From positions 620,001 through 684,000 of the forward strand of contig NZ_FODC01000002.1 in NCBI RefSeq assembly GCF_900110275.1: a stretch of DNA of 64,000 nt, read 5' to 3'. Numbering within the stretch: the stretch's first letter is position 1; every line of letters begins with the position of its first letter. Made by a program: the position numbers and the translations under genes. The stretch comes from Duganella sp. CF517. GTDB taxonomy: Bacteria; Pseudomonadota; Gammaproteobacteria; Burkholderiales; Burkholderiaceae_D. Positions 18,161-27,174 of the stretch are shown here, one piece after another. A model generated the notes under the pieces. That model saw only the letters and a list, made by a program, of their open reading frames with translations. It was not told the origin of the DNA and made no database searches.

Positions 18161-19630
18161 TCAGGCGCGGCAGGCGAAGGCGTTGACGGCATCGGCCGCG
18201 AGCGGCGCGTCGGCGCGGGTCTCGAACCAGAAGCGGCGCAGCAGGTTTTGCGCCGTCTGCATGCGATAGGTACTGGAGGCGCGCATGTCCGACAGCGGCG
18301 CGAAGTCCCGCGCCAGCATGTCCATCGCCACGCGCAGATTGGCCTCGTTCCAGCGCAGCCCAATCAGCGAGGACTCGGCACGCGGCGCGCGGCGCGGGGT
18401 GGCGGCCATGCCGCCGAAAGCGATGCGGGCGTCGACCACGACGTCGCCATCGAGCTTGAACGCGAACGCGGCGCAGACGGCGGAGATATCCTGGTCGAAG
18501 CGTTTGGCCAGCTTATAGGTGCGGAATGCGATCCCGGCGCGCGGCAACGGCACCCGCACGGCGACGACCAATTCGTCCGGCCGCATATCCTTTTTTTGAT
18601 AATCGAGGTAGAAGGCCTCCAGCGGCAGCACACGCCGGCCGGACGCGCTTTGCAGCACCACTTCGCTACCGAGCGCGATCATCCACGGCATCGAATCGCC
18701 GATCGGCGAACCGTTGGCGACATTGCCGCCCAGCGTGCCGGCGTTACGGATCGGCAGGGATGCGAAGCGCTGGCGCATCTCGCCCAGCTGCGACGGATAC
18801 CGTTCCGCCAGCGCCTGATACGCCTCGTCGAGCGAGACGCCGGCGCCGATTTCCAGCATGCCGTCTTTCTCGCCCATGGTTTGCAGCGCGGTGACGTGAC
18901 CAAGGTAGATGATGTCGCCCAGCTCGCGCATCTGTTTGGTGACCCACAGGCCGATATCGGTGGAACCGGCCAGCAGCGTCGCCTTCGGATGCGCGGCGCG
19001 CAGGGCCACCAACTCCTCGAGCGTGCGCGGCGCGTGGAAGCTCTGGCCGTGCGCGGTGTAGCTGGCGCCGGCGTCGCGCCGCAAGCCGCGCAATTGCTCC
19101 GCCAGGGCTTCGCGGTCGAAGCCGACCTTGGGCAGCTCCGTCATGCGGTGCGCGGCATCGATGATGGGGCGGTAGCCGGTGCAGCGGCACAGGTTACCGG
19201 ACAGGCAATCGTCGATTTCCTTGCGCTGCGCAGGCTGGCCGTCCTTGTCGAGATACATGCCCCACAGCGACATGACGAAACCGGGCGTACAGAAGCCGCA
19301 TTGCGAGCCGTGACATTCGACCATCGCCTGCTGTACCGGATGCAGCGCGCCGTCGGCCTGCTGCAAATCCTCGACCGTGAACAGCGCCTTGCCGTCCAGC
19401 GTGGGCGCGAACTGGATGCAGGAGTTCACGGACTTCATCTCCAGCTGGCCGCTGGCGTTCAGGCTGCCGACGACGACCGTGCAGGCGCCGCAATCGCCCT
19501 CGGCACAGCCTTCCTTGGTGCCGGTGCAATGCAGGTCTTCGCGCAGGTGCTGCAGCACGGTGCGCGTCGGCGCGGCGTTGGTGATCTCCTGGACCGCGCC
19601 ACGGAAATAAAAACGAATCGGTTCGGACAT
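18161..19630 (-). CDS. xdhA: Xanthine dehydrogenase, iron-sulfur and FAD subunit
   Basis: The protein has 489 residues from the ATG at 19630 (MSEPIRFYFRG); an in-frame TTG six codons upstream is less likely. The plant-type 2Fe-2S cluster motif is 'CAEGDCGACTVVVG', and the second 2Fe-2S domain shows 'CGFCTPGFVMS' and 'CRCTGYRPI'. The FAD-binding domain follows (LLAGSTDIGLWVTKQ; 'NAGTLGGNVANGSPIGD'). It passes electrons from the molybdenum centre of XdhB to NAD+. It starts 7 bp after the puuE stop, so puuE-xdhA-xdhB-xdhC are very probably one transcript. Confidence 0.97.
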   Translation of the reverse strand: MSEPIRFYFRGAVQEITNAAPTRTVLQHLREDLHCTGTKEGCAEGDCGACTVVVGSLNASGQLEMKSVNSCIQFAPTLDGKALFTVEDLQQADGALHPVQQAMVECHGSQCGFCTPGFVMSLWGMYLDKDGQPAQRKEIDDCLSGNLCRCTGYRPIIDAAHRMTELPKVGFDREALAEQLRGLRRDAGASYTAHGQSFHAPRTLEELVALRAAHPKATLLAGSTDIGLWVTKQMRELGDIIYLGHVTALQTMGEKDGMLEIGAGVSLDEAYQALAERYPSQLGEMRQRFASLPIRNAGTLGGNVANGSPIGDSMPWMIALGSEVVLQSASGRRVLPLEAFYLDYQKKDMRPDELVVAVRVPLPRAGIAFRTYKLAKRFDQDISAVCAAFAFKLDGDVVVDARIAFGGMAATPRRAPRAESSLIGLRWNEANLRVAMDMLARDFAPLSDMRASSTYRMQTAQNLLRRFWFETRADAPLAADAVNAFACRA

Positions 19631-19637
19631 CGTGGTC

Positions 19638-20591
19638 TCAATCTGCAAATGGGTGTGTGGCGTGCCAGTGATCGGCGATATCGATGCGGCGCGTGATCCA
19701 GACCTTGTCGTGCCCCTGCACGTAGTCGAGGAAGCGCGCCAGCGACGCCGCCCGCGCCGGCCGCCCGGCGATACGGCAGTGCAGACCGATCGACAGCATC
19801 TTCGGCTGGTTCAAGCCATTCGGATCGCCCTCCGCGTACAGCACGTCGAAGGCGTCCTTCAGGTAGTCGAAGAATTGCGTGCCGGAGTTGAAGCCCTGCG
19901 CGGCGGCGAAGCGCATGTCGTTGGTGTCCAGCGTGTACGGCACGATCAGCTGCGGCGCCGTCGCGGCCTTGCCGCCGGCGTCCGTGTAGCCGACCTTTTG
20001 CCAGAACGGCAAGTCGTCGCCGTAGTGGTCGGAATCGTAGCGGAAGCCGCCGTGCTCCACCACCAGCCGGCGCGTATTGGGCGAATCGCGGCCGGTGTAC
20101 CAGCCTTGCGGCGCGCTACCCGTCAGTTCGCGGATGATATCGACCGCTTCCTTCATGTGCGCGCGCTCGGTCGCCTCGTCCATGTTTTGGTAGGTGATCC
20201 AGCGCAGGCCGTGGCAGGCGATTTCGTGGCCCAGCGACTGGAACGCGGCCACCGCCTCCGGATGCCGCTTGAGCGCCATCGACACGCCGAACACCGTCAG
20301 CGGCAGCTTGCGCTCCTCGAACATGCGCAGCAGGCGCCACAGACCGGCGCGCGAGCCGTACTCGTACAGCGATTCCATGCTCATGTGGCGGTTGCTGAAC
20401 GAGGCGGCGCCGATGATCTCGGACAGAAATGTTTCCGATCCGGCATCACCGTGCAGCACGTTGTTTTCGCCGCCCTCCTCGTAGTTCAGCACGAATTGCA
20501 GGGCCACCCGGGCCTGGTTCGGCCACTGGGCGTGGGGCGGTTTCGGCCCGTAGCCGATCATGTCGCGCGGATAGTTGTCGTAAGTGGTCAT
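19638..20591 (-). CDS. puuE: PuuE-type (cofactor-independent) allantoinase
   Basis: The protein has 317 residues from the ATG at 20591 (MTTYDNYPRDMIGYG), which fits the family N-terminus (YPRDxIGYG). In-frame ATGs at 20630 and 20648 would add only an atypical leader. The fold is the polysaccharide-deacetylase type, with 'LNYEEGGENNVLHGD', 'MSMESLYEYGSRAG', 'EIACHGLRWI', 'GWYTGRDSPNTRRLV', 'PYTLDTNDMRF' and 'IGLHCRIAGRP'. PuuE hydrolyses allantoin to allantoate without a metal, unlike AllB. It is the first gene of the leftward purine operon and is divergent from 5-hydroxyisourate hydrolase. Confidence 0.95.
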   Translation of the reverse strand: MTTYDNYPRDMIGYGPKPPHAQWPNQARVALQFVLNYEEGGENNVLHGDAGSETFLSEIIGAASFSNRHMSMESLYEYGSRAGLWRLLRMFEERKLPLTVFGVSMALKRHPEAVAAFQSLGHEIACHGLRWITYQNMDEATERAHMKEAVDIIRELTGSAPQGWYTGRDSPNTRRLVVEHGGFRYDSDHYGDDLPFWQKVGYTDAGGKAATAPQLIVPYTLDTNDMRFAAAQGFNSGTQFFDYLKDAFDVLYAEGDPNGLNQPKMLSIGLHCRIAGRPARAASLARFLDYVQGHDKVWITRRIDIADHWHATHPFAD

Positions 20592-20700
20592 GGGCGCCGG
20601 CAAGTCGATGGGGAATATATCTGTAATCATATATGCGTAGGCCGTCATCGGTATATGATTTGTACAATAGATACTTATGACGTACACATATAGGACAACC
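20592..20700. promoter_or_regulatory. Divergent control region of the purine operon and 5-hydroxyisourate hydrolase
   Basis: This is a 109-bp AT-rich spacer between two divergent urate-pathway genes. It contains the perfect 8-bp palindrome TTGTACAA (20660-20667), and a second GTACA at 20682-20686 gives a looser dyad TGTAC...GTACA. Palindromes like this suit a GntR- or MarR-type repressor, but no regulator gene adjoins it. An AGGA site at 20692-20695 serves the rightward gene. Promoter boxes are not clear enough to place. Confidence 0.45.
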
Positions 20701-21054
20701 ATGGGCAAGCTCAGTACGCACGTTCTCGACATCACGCAAGGCAAGCCGGGGGCCGGCGTCAAGGTGGCGCTGTACGCCGTCGGCGCACAGGGGCGCACCC
20801 TGATCAAAACCGACGTCACCAACGCCGACGGCCGCTGTTCGGCGCCGCTGCTCGAGGGCGAGACCATGAAGGCCGGAAAGTATGAGCTGGTGTTCGGCGC
20901 CGGCGACTATTTCGCCGCGCAGGGGGTCGAGCTGCCGGAGCCGCGCTTTATCGACGAGGTGACCATCGCTTTCGGCGTGGCCGGCGCGGAGCAGAATTAC
21001 CATGTGCCGCTGGTGGTGTCGCCGTGGGCGTATTCGACGTATCGGGGCAGTTGA
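20701..21054 (+). CDS. uraH: 5-hydroxyisourate hydrolase (transthyretin-like)
   Basis: The protein has 117 residues from the ATG at 20701, with AGGA six bases upstream; in-frame codons before it are not family-like. It begins 'MGKLSTHVLDITQGKPG' and ends in YRGS, the C-terminal signature of HIU hydrolases that separates them from transthyretin. 'GRCSAPLLEG' and 'YHVPLVVSPWAYSTYRGS' match the active-site strands. It hydrolyses 5-hydroxyisourate, the urate oxidase product, to OHCU. There is no signal peptide, so it acts in the cytosol. Confidence 0.96.
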   Translation: MGKLSTHVLDITQGKPGAGVKVALYAVGAQGRTLIKTDVTNADGRCSAPLLEGETMKAGKYELVFGAGDYFAAQGVELPEPRFIDEVTIAFGVAGAEQNYHVPLVVSPWAYSTYRGS

Positions 21055-21072
21055 GTCTAAGATGCGCGCACC

Positions 21073-22581
21073 ATGACCGAATCCACTTCCGCGCTCGAAG
21101 CGTCCTTCCTGCAACAGGCCGTCGAACTCCATCAGCAAGGCCGCCTCCAGCCGGCGCAGGCGCTGTACCGCCAGGTGCTGGACCTCAATCCCCGCCAGTT
21201 CGACGCGCTACATCTGCTGGGCGTGATCGCCCGCCAGCAAGGCGACGCGGCGCAGGCCATCGCGCTGATCTCGCAGGCGATCGCCATCGATGGCCAGCAA
21301 GCCAAGGCCCACGCCAACCTCGGCGCGGCGCTGCTCGACGCCGGACGCGCCGACGAAGCGCTCGCCAGCCACGACCGCGCCATCGCCCTGCTGCCGGACT
21401 ACGCCATGGCCTGGAGTAATCGCGGCAACGCGCTGCGCAGGCTCGGGCGCCTCGATGACGCGCTGCGCAGCTACCAACGCGCGATCGAGATCCAACCGAA
21501 TTACGCCGAGGCGCACTGCAACCGCGCCATCGTGCTGCAGGACCAGGCCCGCTATCTGGAGGCGCTGGGCGCGGCGGAAGATGCGCTGAACATCAAGGAC
21601 CGCTACGCCGACGCCTGGTTCGCGCGCGGCAACGCACTGCACTGCCTGCGCCTGCTGCCGGACGCCGTCGAGAGCTTCGACCGCGCCATCCATCTGCGTC
21701 CGCAATGGGCCGAGGCGTACAGCGCGCAGGGTTCGAGCCTGTTCAAGCTTGGCGAGTTCGAGGCGGCGCTGGACAGCTACGATTACGCGCTCAAACTCAA
21801 ACCCGACCACGCGCTGGCGCACTACCATCGCGGCAACGCGCTGCGCTCGCTGGGCCGCAACGCCGAGGCGATCGCCGCCTACCGCGCCGCCTTGGCCCAT
21901 GGCGACAATCCGGAAACCATCGCCTTCGCGCTGGCGTCGCTCGGCGTGGGCGCGACGCCGGCGGTGCTGCCGGCCGAATACGTGCGCTCGCTGTTCGACC
22001 AGTACGCCAACCACTTCGACGAGCATCTGTTGCAGGTGCTGGACTACCAGACGCCGGCATTTCTTGACGGGATGCTGCGGCGCGTGGCGCCGGCGGCCGA
22101 TCTCGACACCGTGGACATCGGCTGCGGCACCGGCCTGTGCGCCCCGTATCTGAAGGCGTATTCGCGCCGCCTCGATGGCGTCGACCTGTCGCAACAGATG
22201 CTGGACAAGGCGGCCGCACGCGGCGGCTACGACGAACTGGCCTGCGCCGATCTGCTGGGTTATTTGGACGCCCATACGGACCGCTGGGATTTGGCGGTCG
22301 CCGCCGACGTCTTCGTCTACATCGGCGACCTGCAACCGGTGTTCGAGCGGGTGCGGCGCGCGTTGAAGCCCGGCGGGCGCTTCTGCTTCTCCGTCGAAGC
22401 CGGCGATGGCGCCGACTTCACCTTGCGCCCGACCAACCGCTATGCCCACACGCTGGGCTATATCGAGCGCCTGGCGAACGAGACGGGTTTCGAGCTGCTG
22501 GCTGCCGAGCCGCTTGCCGCCCGCCAGGAGAACGGCGCGACCATCGCCGGCCACGCCGTGGTCCTACGCAACACGACGTGA
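21073..22581 (+). CDS. TPR-repeat protein fused to a class I SAM-dependent methyltransferase
   Basis: The protein has 502 residues. Residues about 10-285 form seven or eight tetratricopeptide repeats (for example 'AHANLGAALLDAGRADEAL' and 'AYSAQGSSLFKLGEFEAAL'). The C-terminal third is a methyltransferase with motif I 'VDIGCGTGLCAPYL' and 'VDLSQQMLDKA', an acidic post-II strand, and 'ALKPGGRFCFSVEAG'. Proteins of this build are common in proteobacteria, and the substrates of most are unknown; TPRs would present a protein or peptide partner. It starts 18 bp after uraH and could share its transcript, but it has no obvious part in purine breakdown. It converges on the M20 peptidase with one base between the genes. 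Confidence 0.88.
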   Translation: MTESTSALEASFLQQAVELHQQGRLQPAQALYRQVLDLNPRQFDALHLLGVIARQQGDAAQAIALISQAIAIDGQQAKAHANLGAALLDAGRADEALASHDRAIALLPDYAMAWSNRGNALRRLGRLDDALRSYQRAIEIQPNYAEAHCNRAIVLQDQARYLEALGAAEDALNIKDRYADAWFARGNALHCLRLLPDAVESFDRAIHLRPQWAEAYSAQGSSLFKLGEFEAALDSYDYALKLKPDHALAHYHRGNALRSLGRNAEAIAAYRAALAHGDNPETIAFALASLGVGATPAVLPAEYVRSLFDQYANHFDEHLLQVLDYQTPAFLDGMLRRVAPAADLDTVDIGCGTGLCAPYLKAYSRRLDGVDLSQQMLDKAAARGGYDELACADLLGYLDAHTDRWDLAVAADVFVYIGDLQPVFERVRRALKPGGRFCFSVEAGDGADFTLRPTNRYAHTLGYIERLANETGFELLAAEPLAARQENGATIAGHAVVLRNTT

Positions 22582-22582
22582 T

Positions 22583-23800
22583 TTACTTGCTGTAGTCCAT
22601 GATCAAGCGTGTCAACAGGTACAGGCGCGGCGCGATGCTGTCGACCTCGATATATTCGTCCGGCGTGTGGATGCCGCCGCCGACGATGCCCAGGCCGTCG
22701 ATGGTCGGCACGCCGGCCGCCGCGATCAGGCTCGAATCGGCCGCGCCGCCGCTGCCTTCCAGCGTCAGCCTCTTGCCCAGCTCGCCGTAAATGGCCTGCG
22801 CGCGCGCCGCCATGGCGTCGGTCGCGGCGTTTTGCGGCATCGGCGGGAAGCCACGGCGCAGCTTGGCGCTGACCTGCGTGTCCGGAATCAGCTTGTTGGC
22901 GGCGATGCGCGCCATGTCCTTCTCGACCCGGTCGAACTCCTCCGCCACCGCCACCCGCACGTCGGCCTCGGCATGCGCCGCGTCCGGTATCACGTTGCTG
23001 CGCTCGCCCGCCTTGATGACCGTGAAATTGACCGTGGTCTGCTTGCCGGCGTCGCCCAGTTTGCTCAGTTGCAGCACCTGGTGCGCAGCCTCCATGGCGG
23101 CGTTGCGGCCCGAGTCCGGCGCCACGCCCGCGTGCGCCGCCTTGCCCTTGACGTCGAGCTCGATGCCGCCGCTGCCCTTGCGCCAGATCACCAGGCCGTC
23201 GGCCGGACGGCCCGGCTCCAGGTTGAAGGCCACATCGTGTTCGCGCGCCTGCTTGTCGATCAGCGCCAGCGTGCCGGTCGAGCCGGTTTCCTCGTTGGTG
23301 TTGAGGATCAGCGTCACCTTGGCGTAGCCGTCGAATCTGGCGTCGCGCAGCAGCTTCATCGCATACAACGCCATGACGATGCCGCCCTTGTCGTCCATGA
23401 TGCCGGGACCGTAGGCGCGCTTGCCGTCGACGCGGAACGGCCGCGCGGCGGCGGCGCCATCGCCGAACACCGTGTCCATATGCGCCACCAGCAGGATGCG
23501 GCCCTTGCCCTTGCCGGTCCAGGTGGCGACGATGTTGCGCGACCTGGCCGGCGACGCCGGCAGCACCTCGATGCGCGCGCCGAGTTTCTTCAACTCTTCC
23601 CGCGCGATGGCGCCGACCTTGTCCAGCCCCGCTTCGTTGTAGGTGCCCGAATCGATGTTGACCAGCCGCTCGAGCAGCGCCAATGCCTCCGGCTTGGCCT
23701 GTTCGGCCTGCGTCAGCAAAGCCTGGTTCAACGGCGCGGCGTGCGCCGCCGCGCCGCCCAACCCCAACATCAAGCCAAGCAAAACAAAGTCCTTACGCAT
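22583..23800 (-). CDS. Exported M20-family carboxypeptidase (glutamate carboxypeptidase-like)
   Basis: The protein has 405 residues from the ATG at 23800, with AAGGGTG upstream; a GTG three codons earlier is in frame. The signal peptide ends near AAAHA-APL. Dinuclear zinc motifs of the M20 family are present: 'LLVAHMDTVFGDG', 'GPGIMDDKGGIVMALYA' (bridging Asp) and 'NTNEETGSTG' (catalytic Glu-Glu). It most resembles carboxypeptidase G2-like enzymes, which remove C-terminal glutamate from folates or peptides. A broader periplasmic dipeptidase or aminoacylase role is also possible. Confidence 0.88.
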   Translation of the reverse strand: MRKDFVLLGLMLGLGGAAAHAAPLNQALLTQAEQAKPEALALLERLVNIDSGTYNEAGLDKVGAIAREELKKLGARIEVLPASPARSRNIVATWTGKGKGRILLVAHMDTVFGDGAAAARPFRVDGKRAYGPGIMDDKGGIVMALYAMKLLRDARFDGYAKVTLILNTNEETGSTGTLALIDKQAREHDVAFNLEPGRPADGLVIWRKGSGGIELDVKGKAAHAGVAPDSGRNAAMEAAHQVLQLSKLGDAGKQTTVNFTVIKAGERSNVIPDAAHAEADVRVAVAEEFDRVEKDMARIAANKLIPDTQVSAKLRRGFPPMPQNAATDAMAARAQAIYGELGKRLTLEGSGGAADSSLIAAAGVPTIDGLGIVGGGIHTPDEYIEVDSIAPRLYLLTRLIMDYSK

Positions 23801-23970
23801 GGTGGGCACCCTTATCGCAATATGAAAGTGGCTTCCATAGTACCGTGCGGACTCGGGGAAAACATAGGCAAACTTGCACCCAACTCATCCTTGCCTTAAA
23901 ATTCCGAGCTGATACGCTCTGGGCGTGCAGCAGCACGGTGCCCAGTTTTCCAGACTCTTTACGGTGACTA

Positions 23971-25257
23971 TTGGATACCGTGCCCTTATGGGTGCAACTT
24001 CTTGCACTCGCCCTTCTGATCCTGTGCTCGGCCTTTTTCGCCATGGCCGAAACCGCCCTGATGGCGGCCAACCGCTATCGCCTGCGCCACGAGGCCAAGC
24101 GCGGCAGCCGCGCCGCGATCACCACGTTGTGGCTGCTCGACCGCACCGATAAATTGCTGTCGCTGATCCTGATCGCCAACACCTTGGTCAACGCCATGGC
24201 CACCGCGCTGGTGACGTCGATCGCCATCGAATATTTCGGCCACGACGACAACGTCATCATCATCTCGACCGGCGTGGTGGCGTTCCTGCTGATCGTGTTC
24301 GCCGAGATCTCGCCGAAGATGATCGGCGCCACCTATCCGGAGCGCATCGCGCTGCCCACCAGCGTGGTGCTGCGGCCGCTGATGACCTTGTTCAAGCCGG
24401 TGCTGTGGTTCGTCAACCTGTTCGTCACGCAAGTGCTGCGGCTGTTCCGCACCAAGGCCGGCGCCCACCTGCAGGACGAGCGGGTGTCGCCCGAGGAACT
24501 GCGCTCGATCGTGCTCGAGGGCGGCAACTTCATTCCGCAAAAGCACAAGAGCATCCTGCTCAACCTGTTCGACCTGGAAACCATCGTCGTCGAGGACATC
24601 ATGACGCCGCGCTCGCAGATCGAGGCGCTGGACCTGGAACAGTCGGTCGAGGAGATCAAGCGCGAGCTGACCACCTGCTACCACAACAAGCTGCCGGTGT
24701 ACGAAGGCGAGATCAACCGCATCGTCGGCATCCTGCACGTGCGCAAGGCGGTGGCGCTGCTGAACCAGGAAGAAGAATTGACGGTCGAGCATTTCCGCGC
24801 GCTGCTGACCACGCCCTACTTCATTCCACAGGACACCGGCGTCTTCACGCAGTTGCAGTACTTCCAGGAGCGCAAGGAGCGCCTGGGCATCATCGTCGAC
24901 GAGTACGGCGAGGTGCAGGGCCTGGTCACCCTGGACGACATCATCGAGGAAATGATCGGCGAATTCACGACGTCGATGCCGGGCGACGCCCGCGCCGACA
25001 GCTTCGCCTGGAACGAGCAGGGCGAGTGTCTGCTGGAGGGCGCCACGGCGTTACGCGACGTCAACAAACGCCTGGGCTTGAACTTCCCGCTCGACGGCCC
25101 CAAAACGCTGAACGGCATGCTGCTGGAACTGTTGCAAGAAATTCCAGAAGCGCCGATCAGTATCAAAATCGGCAACTGCATCATCGAGGTGATCCAGGCC
25201 CATGATCAATCCATCAAAGTCGTCAAATTGATACGTCCCGGCAGCAAACGGGATTAA
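23971..25257 (+). CDS. CorC/CNNM-type membrane protein (DUF21, CBS pair, CorC_HlyC domain)
   Basis: The protein has 428 residues. The first codon appears to be TTG (MDTVPLWVQ). A DUF21 domain with three or four membrane helices covers residues about 1-140, with the typical 'CSAFFAMAETALMAANRYRL' and 'VVAFLLIVFAEISPKMIGA'. A CBS-domain pair covers about 205-330 ('DIMTPRSQIEALD', 'LGIIVDEYGEVQGLVTLDDI'), followed by a C-terminal CorC_HlyC domain. Family members are Mg2+/Co2+ exporters or Mg2+ homeostasis factors; 'hemolysin' in old annotations is misleading. It stands alone between a divergent peptidase and pilB. Confidence 0.92.
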   Translation: MDTVPLWVQLLALALLILCSAFFAMAETALMAANRYRLRHEAKRGSRAAITTLWLLDRTDKLLSLILIANTLVNAMATALVTSIAIEYFGHDDNVIIISTGVVAFLLIVFAEISPKMIGATYPERIALPTSVVLRPLMTLFKPVLWFVNLFVTQVLRLFRTKAGAHLQDERVSPEELRSIVLEGGNFIPQKHKSILLNLFDLETIVVEDIMTPRSQIEALDLEQSVEEIKRELTTCYHNKLPVYEGEINRIVGILHVRKAVALLNQEEELTVEHFRALLTTPYFIPQDTGVFTQLQYFQERKERLGIIVDEYGEVQGLVTLDDIIEEMIGEFTTSMPGDARADSFAWNEQGECLLEGATALRDVNKRLGLNFPLDGPKTLNGMLLELLQEIPEAPISIKIGNCIIEVIQAHDQSIKVVKLIRPGSKRD

Positions 25258-25412
25258 ACGCGGTGTCTGATTGCTAAGCCCACGCGGCTAACGCAACACC
25301 CGGGCGTACAATCGTTTCTTGGCAGCGAAAAATAGACGACAAGGCTTTACAAAATTAATGCTCAAGAGCATGATTCTTTGACCGCCCGTCCCCTATCAAG
25401 ATAGATGCTTCT

Positions 25413-27152
25413 ATGGCAGCAGTCCTACCCAACGCCGCGCCAGGCGCCCCGATGTCGGGGTTGGCGCGCGCATTGCTGCAAGCCGGACGGCTCTCCGCCC
25501 TGCAAGCCGAGGCGCTGCAAAAAAAGGCCGCGCTCGACAGGCTGGCCTTCATCGACGTGCTGCTCTCGAGCGGCGTGATCGACGCCCGCGCGCTGGCCGC
25601 CTTCTGCGCCGAAACGTTCGCCTATCCGCTGATGGATGTGGCCGCGCTGAACCTCGACGCGCTGCCCGCCAAGGCCATCGACAACAAGCTGATGCAGGCC
25701 CAGCGCGTCATCGCCCTGGCCAAGCGCGGCAACAAGATGTCGGTGGCCATTTCCGATCCGACCAATTTGCAGGCGCTCGACCAGATCAAGTTCCAGACCG
25801 AGTCCACGGTCGAGCCGGTGATCGTGCCGCACGACGCGCTGCTGCAACTGCTGGCGCGGCTCAACAAGACCAGCGAACAAAGCATTTCGGACCTGGCCGG
25901 CGACGAAGCGGACATCCAGTTCGCCGAGGAGGAAAGCGCGGCGGCGGCGGTGACGGCGGCGGCCGAGTCGGCCACCAATGACGTCGAGGACGCGCCGGTG
26001 GTGCGCTTCCTCAACAAAATGCTGATGGACGCGGTCAACATGGGCGCGTCGGACTTGCACTTCGAACCGTTCGAGAAATTCTACCGGGTGCGCTTCCGCG
26101 TCGACGGCGTGCTGATGGAACACGCCCAGCCGCCGATCTCGATCAAGGAAAAGCTGGTCTCGCGCATCAAGGTGCTCGCCAAGCTCGACATCTCGGAAAA
26201 GCGCGTGCCGCAGGACGGGCGCATGCGCCTGATCGTCTCGCCGACCAAGACCATCGACCTGCGCATCTCGACCCTGCCGACCCTGTTCGGCGAGAAGACC
26301 GTCATGCGTATCCTCGACGCCACGCAGGCGCAGATGGGCATCGACGCGCTCGGCTACGACCCGGACCAGAAGGAATTGCTGCTCGACGCCATCCAGCGGC
26401 CCTACGGCATGGTGCTGGTGACCGGCCCGACCGGCTCGGGCAAGACGGTGTCGCTGTACACCTGCCTGAACGTCATCAACAAGCCCGGCATCAACATCTC
26501 CACCGCCGAGGACCCGGCCGAGATCAACCTGCCCGGTGTGAACCAGGTCAACGTCAACGACAAGGCCGGCTTGACGTTCCCGGTGGCGCTGAAATCCTTC
26601 CTGCGCCAGGACCCGGACATCATCATGGTCGGCGAGATCCGCGACCTCGAAACGGCCGACATCGCCATCAAGGCGGCGCAGACCGGCCACATGGTGTTCT
26701 CGACCTTGCACACCAACGACGCGCCGTCGACCCTGACGCGGCTGATGAACATGGGCGTGGCGCCGTTCAACATCGCCTCGTCGGTGATCCTGATCACCGC
26801 GCAGCGGCTGGCGCGGCGCCTGTGCAGCTGCAAGCAGCCGGTCGAGATCTCGCACGACCTGCTGCTCAAGGCCGGTTTCAAGCAGCACGAGCTGGACGGC
26901 AGCTGGAAGCCCTACGGCCCGGTCGGCTGCGAGCGCTGCAACGGCGGCGGCTACAAGGGCCGGGTCGGCATCTACCAGATCATGCCGATCACGCCGGCCA
27001 TCGAGAGCATCATCCTGGCGCACGGCAACTCGATGGAGATCGCCGCCAAGTCCGAGGAGGAAGGCGTGAAGTCGCTGCGCCAGTCGGGGCTGGTGAAGGT
27101 CAGGAGCGGCCTGACCAGCCTGGAAGAAGTGCTCGGCTGTACCAACGAATAA
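25413..27152 (+). CDS. pilB: Type IV pilus assembly ATPase PilB
   Basis: The protein has 579 residues. The N-terminal MshEN/T2SSE_N domain covers about residues 10-170 ('AETFAYPLMDVAALNLDALP'). The hexameric ATPase core shows Walker A 'GPTGSGKT' (about 337-344), Asp boxes 'TAEDPAEINLPGVNQVNVN', Walker B 'IIMVGEIRDLETADIA', the His box 'TGHMVFSTLHTNDA', and the Cys-rich zinc segment CSCKQ ... CERCNGGG. It powers pilus extension. pilC follows at 22 bp. No pilA is in the window. Confidence 0.97.
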   Translation: MAAVLPNAAPGAPMSGLARALLQAGRLSALQAEALQKKAALDRLAFIDVLLSSGVIDARALAAFCAETFAYPLMDVAALNLDALPAKAIDNKLMQAQRVIALAKRGNKMSVAISDPTNLQALDQIKFQTESTVEPVIVPHDALLQLLARLNKTSEQSISDLAGDEADIQFAEEESAAAAVTAAAESATNDVEDAPVVRFLNKMLMDAVNMGASDLHFEPFEKFYRVRFRVDGVLMEHAQPPISIKEKLVSRIKVLAKLDISEKRVPQDGRMRLIVSPTKTIDLRISTLPTLFGEKTVMRILDATQAQMGIDALGYDPDQKELLLDAIQRPYGMVLVTGPTGSGKTVSLYTCLNVINKPGINISTAEDPAEINLPGVNQVNVNDKAGLTFPVALKSFLRQDPDIIMVGEIRDLETADIAIKAAQTGHMVFSTLHTNDAPSTLTRLMNMGVAPFNIASSVILITAQRLARRLCSCKQPVEISHDLLLKAGFKQHELDGSWKPYGPVGCERCNGGGYKGRVGIYQIMPITPAIESIILAHGNSMEIAAKSEEEGVKSLRQSGLVKVRSGLTSLEEVLGCTNE

Positions 27153-27174
27153 GCGCTAAAAAAGGACAACGATC

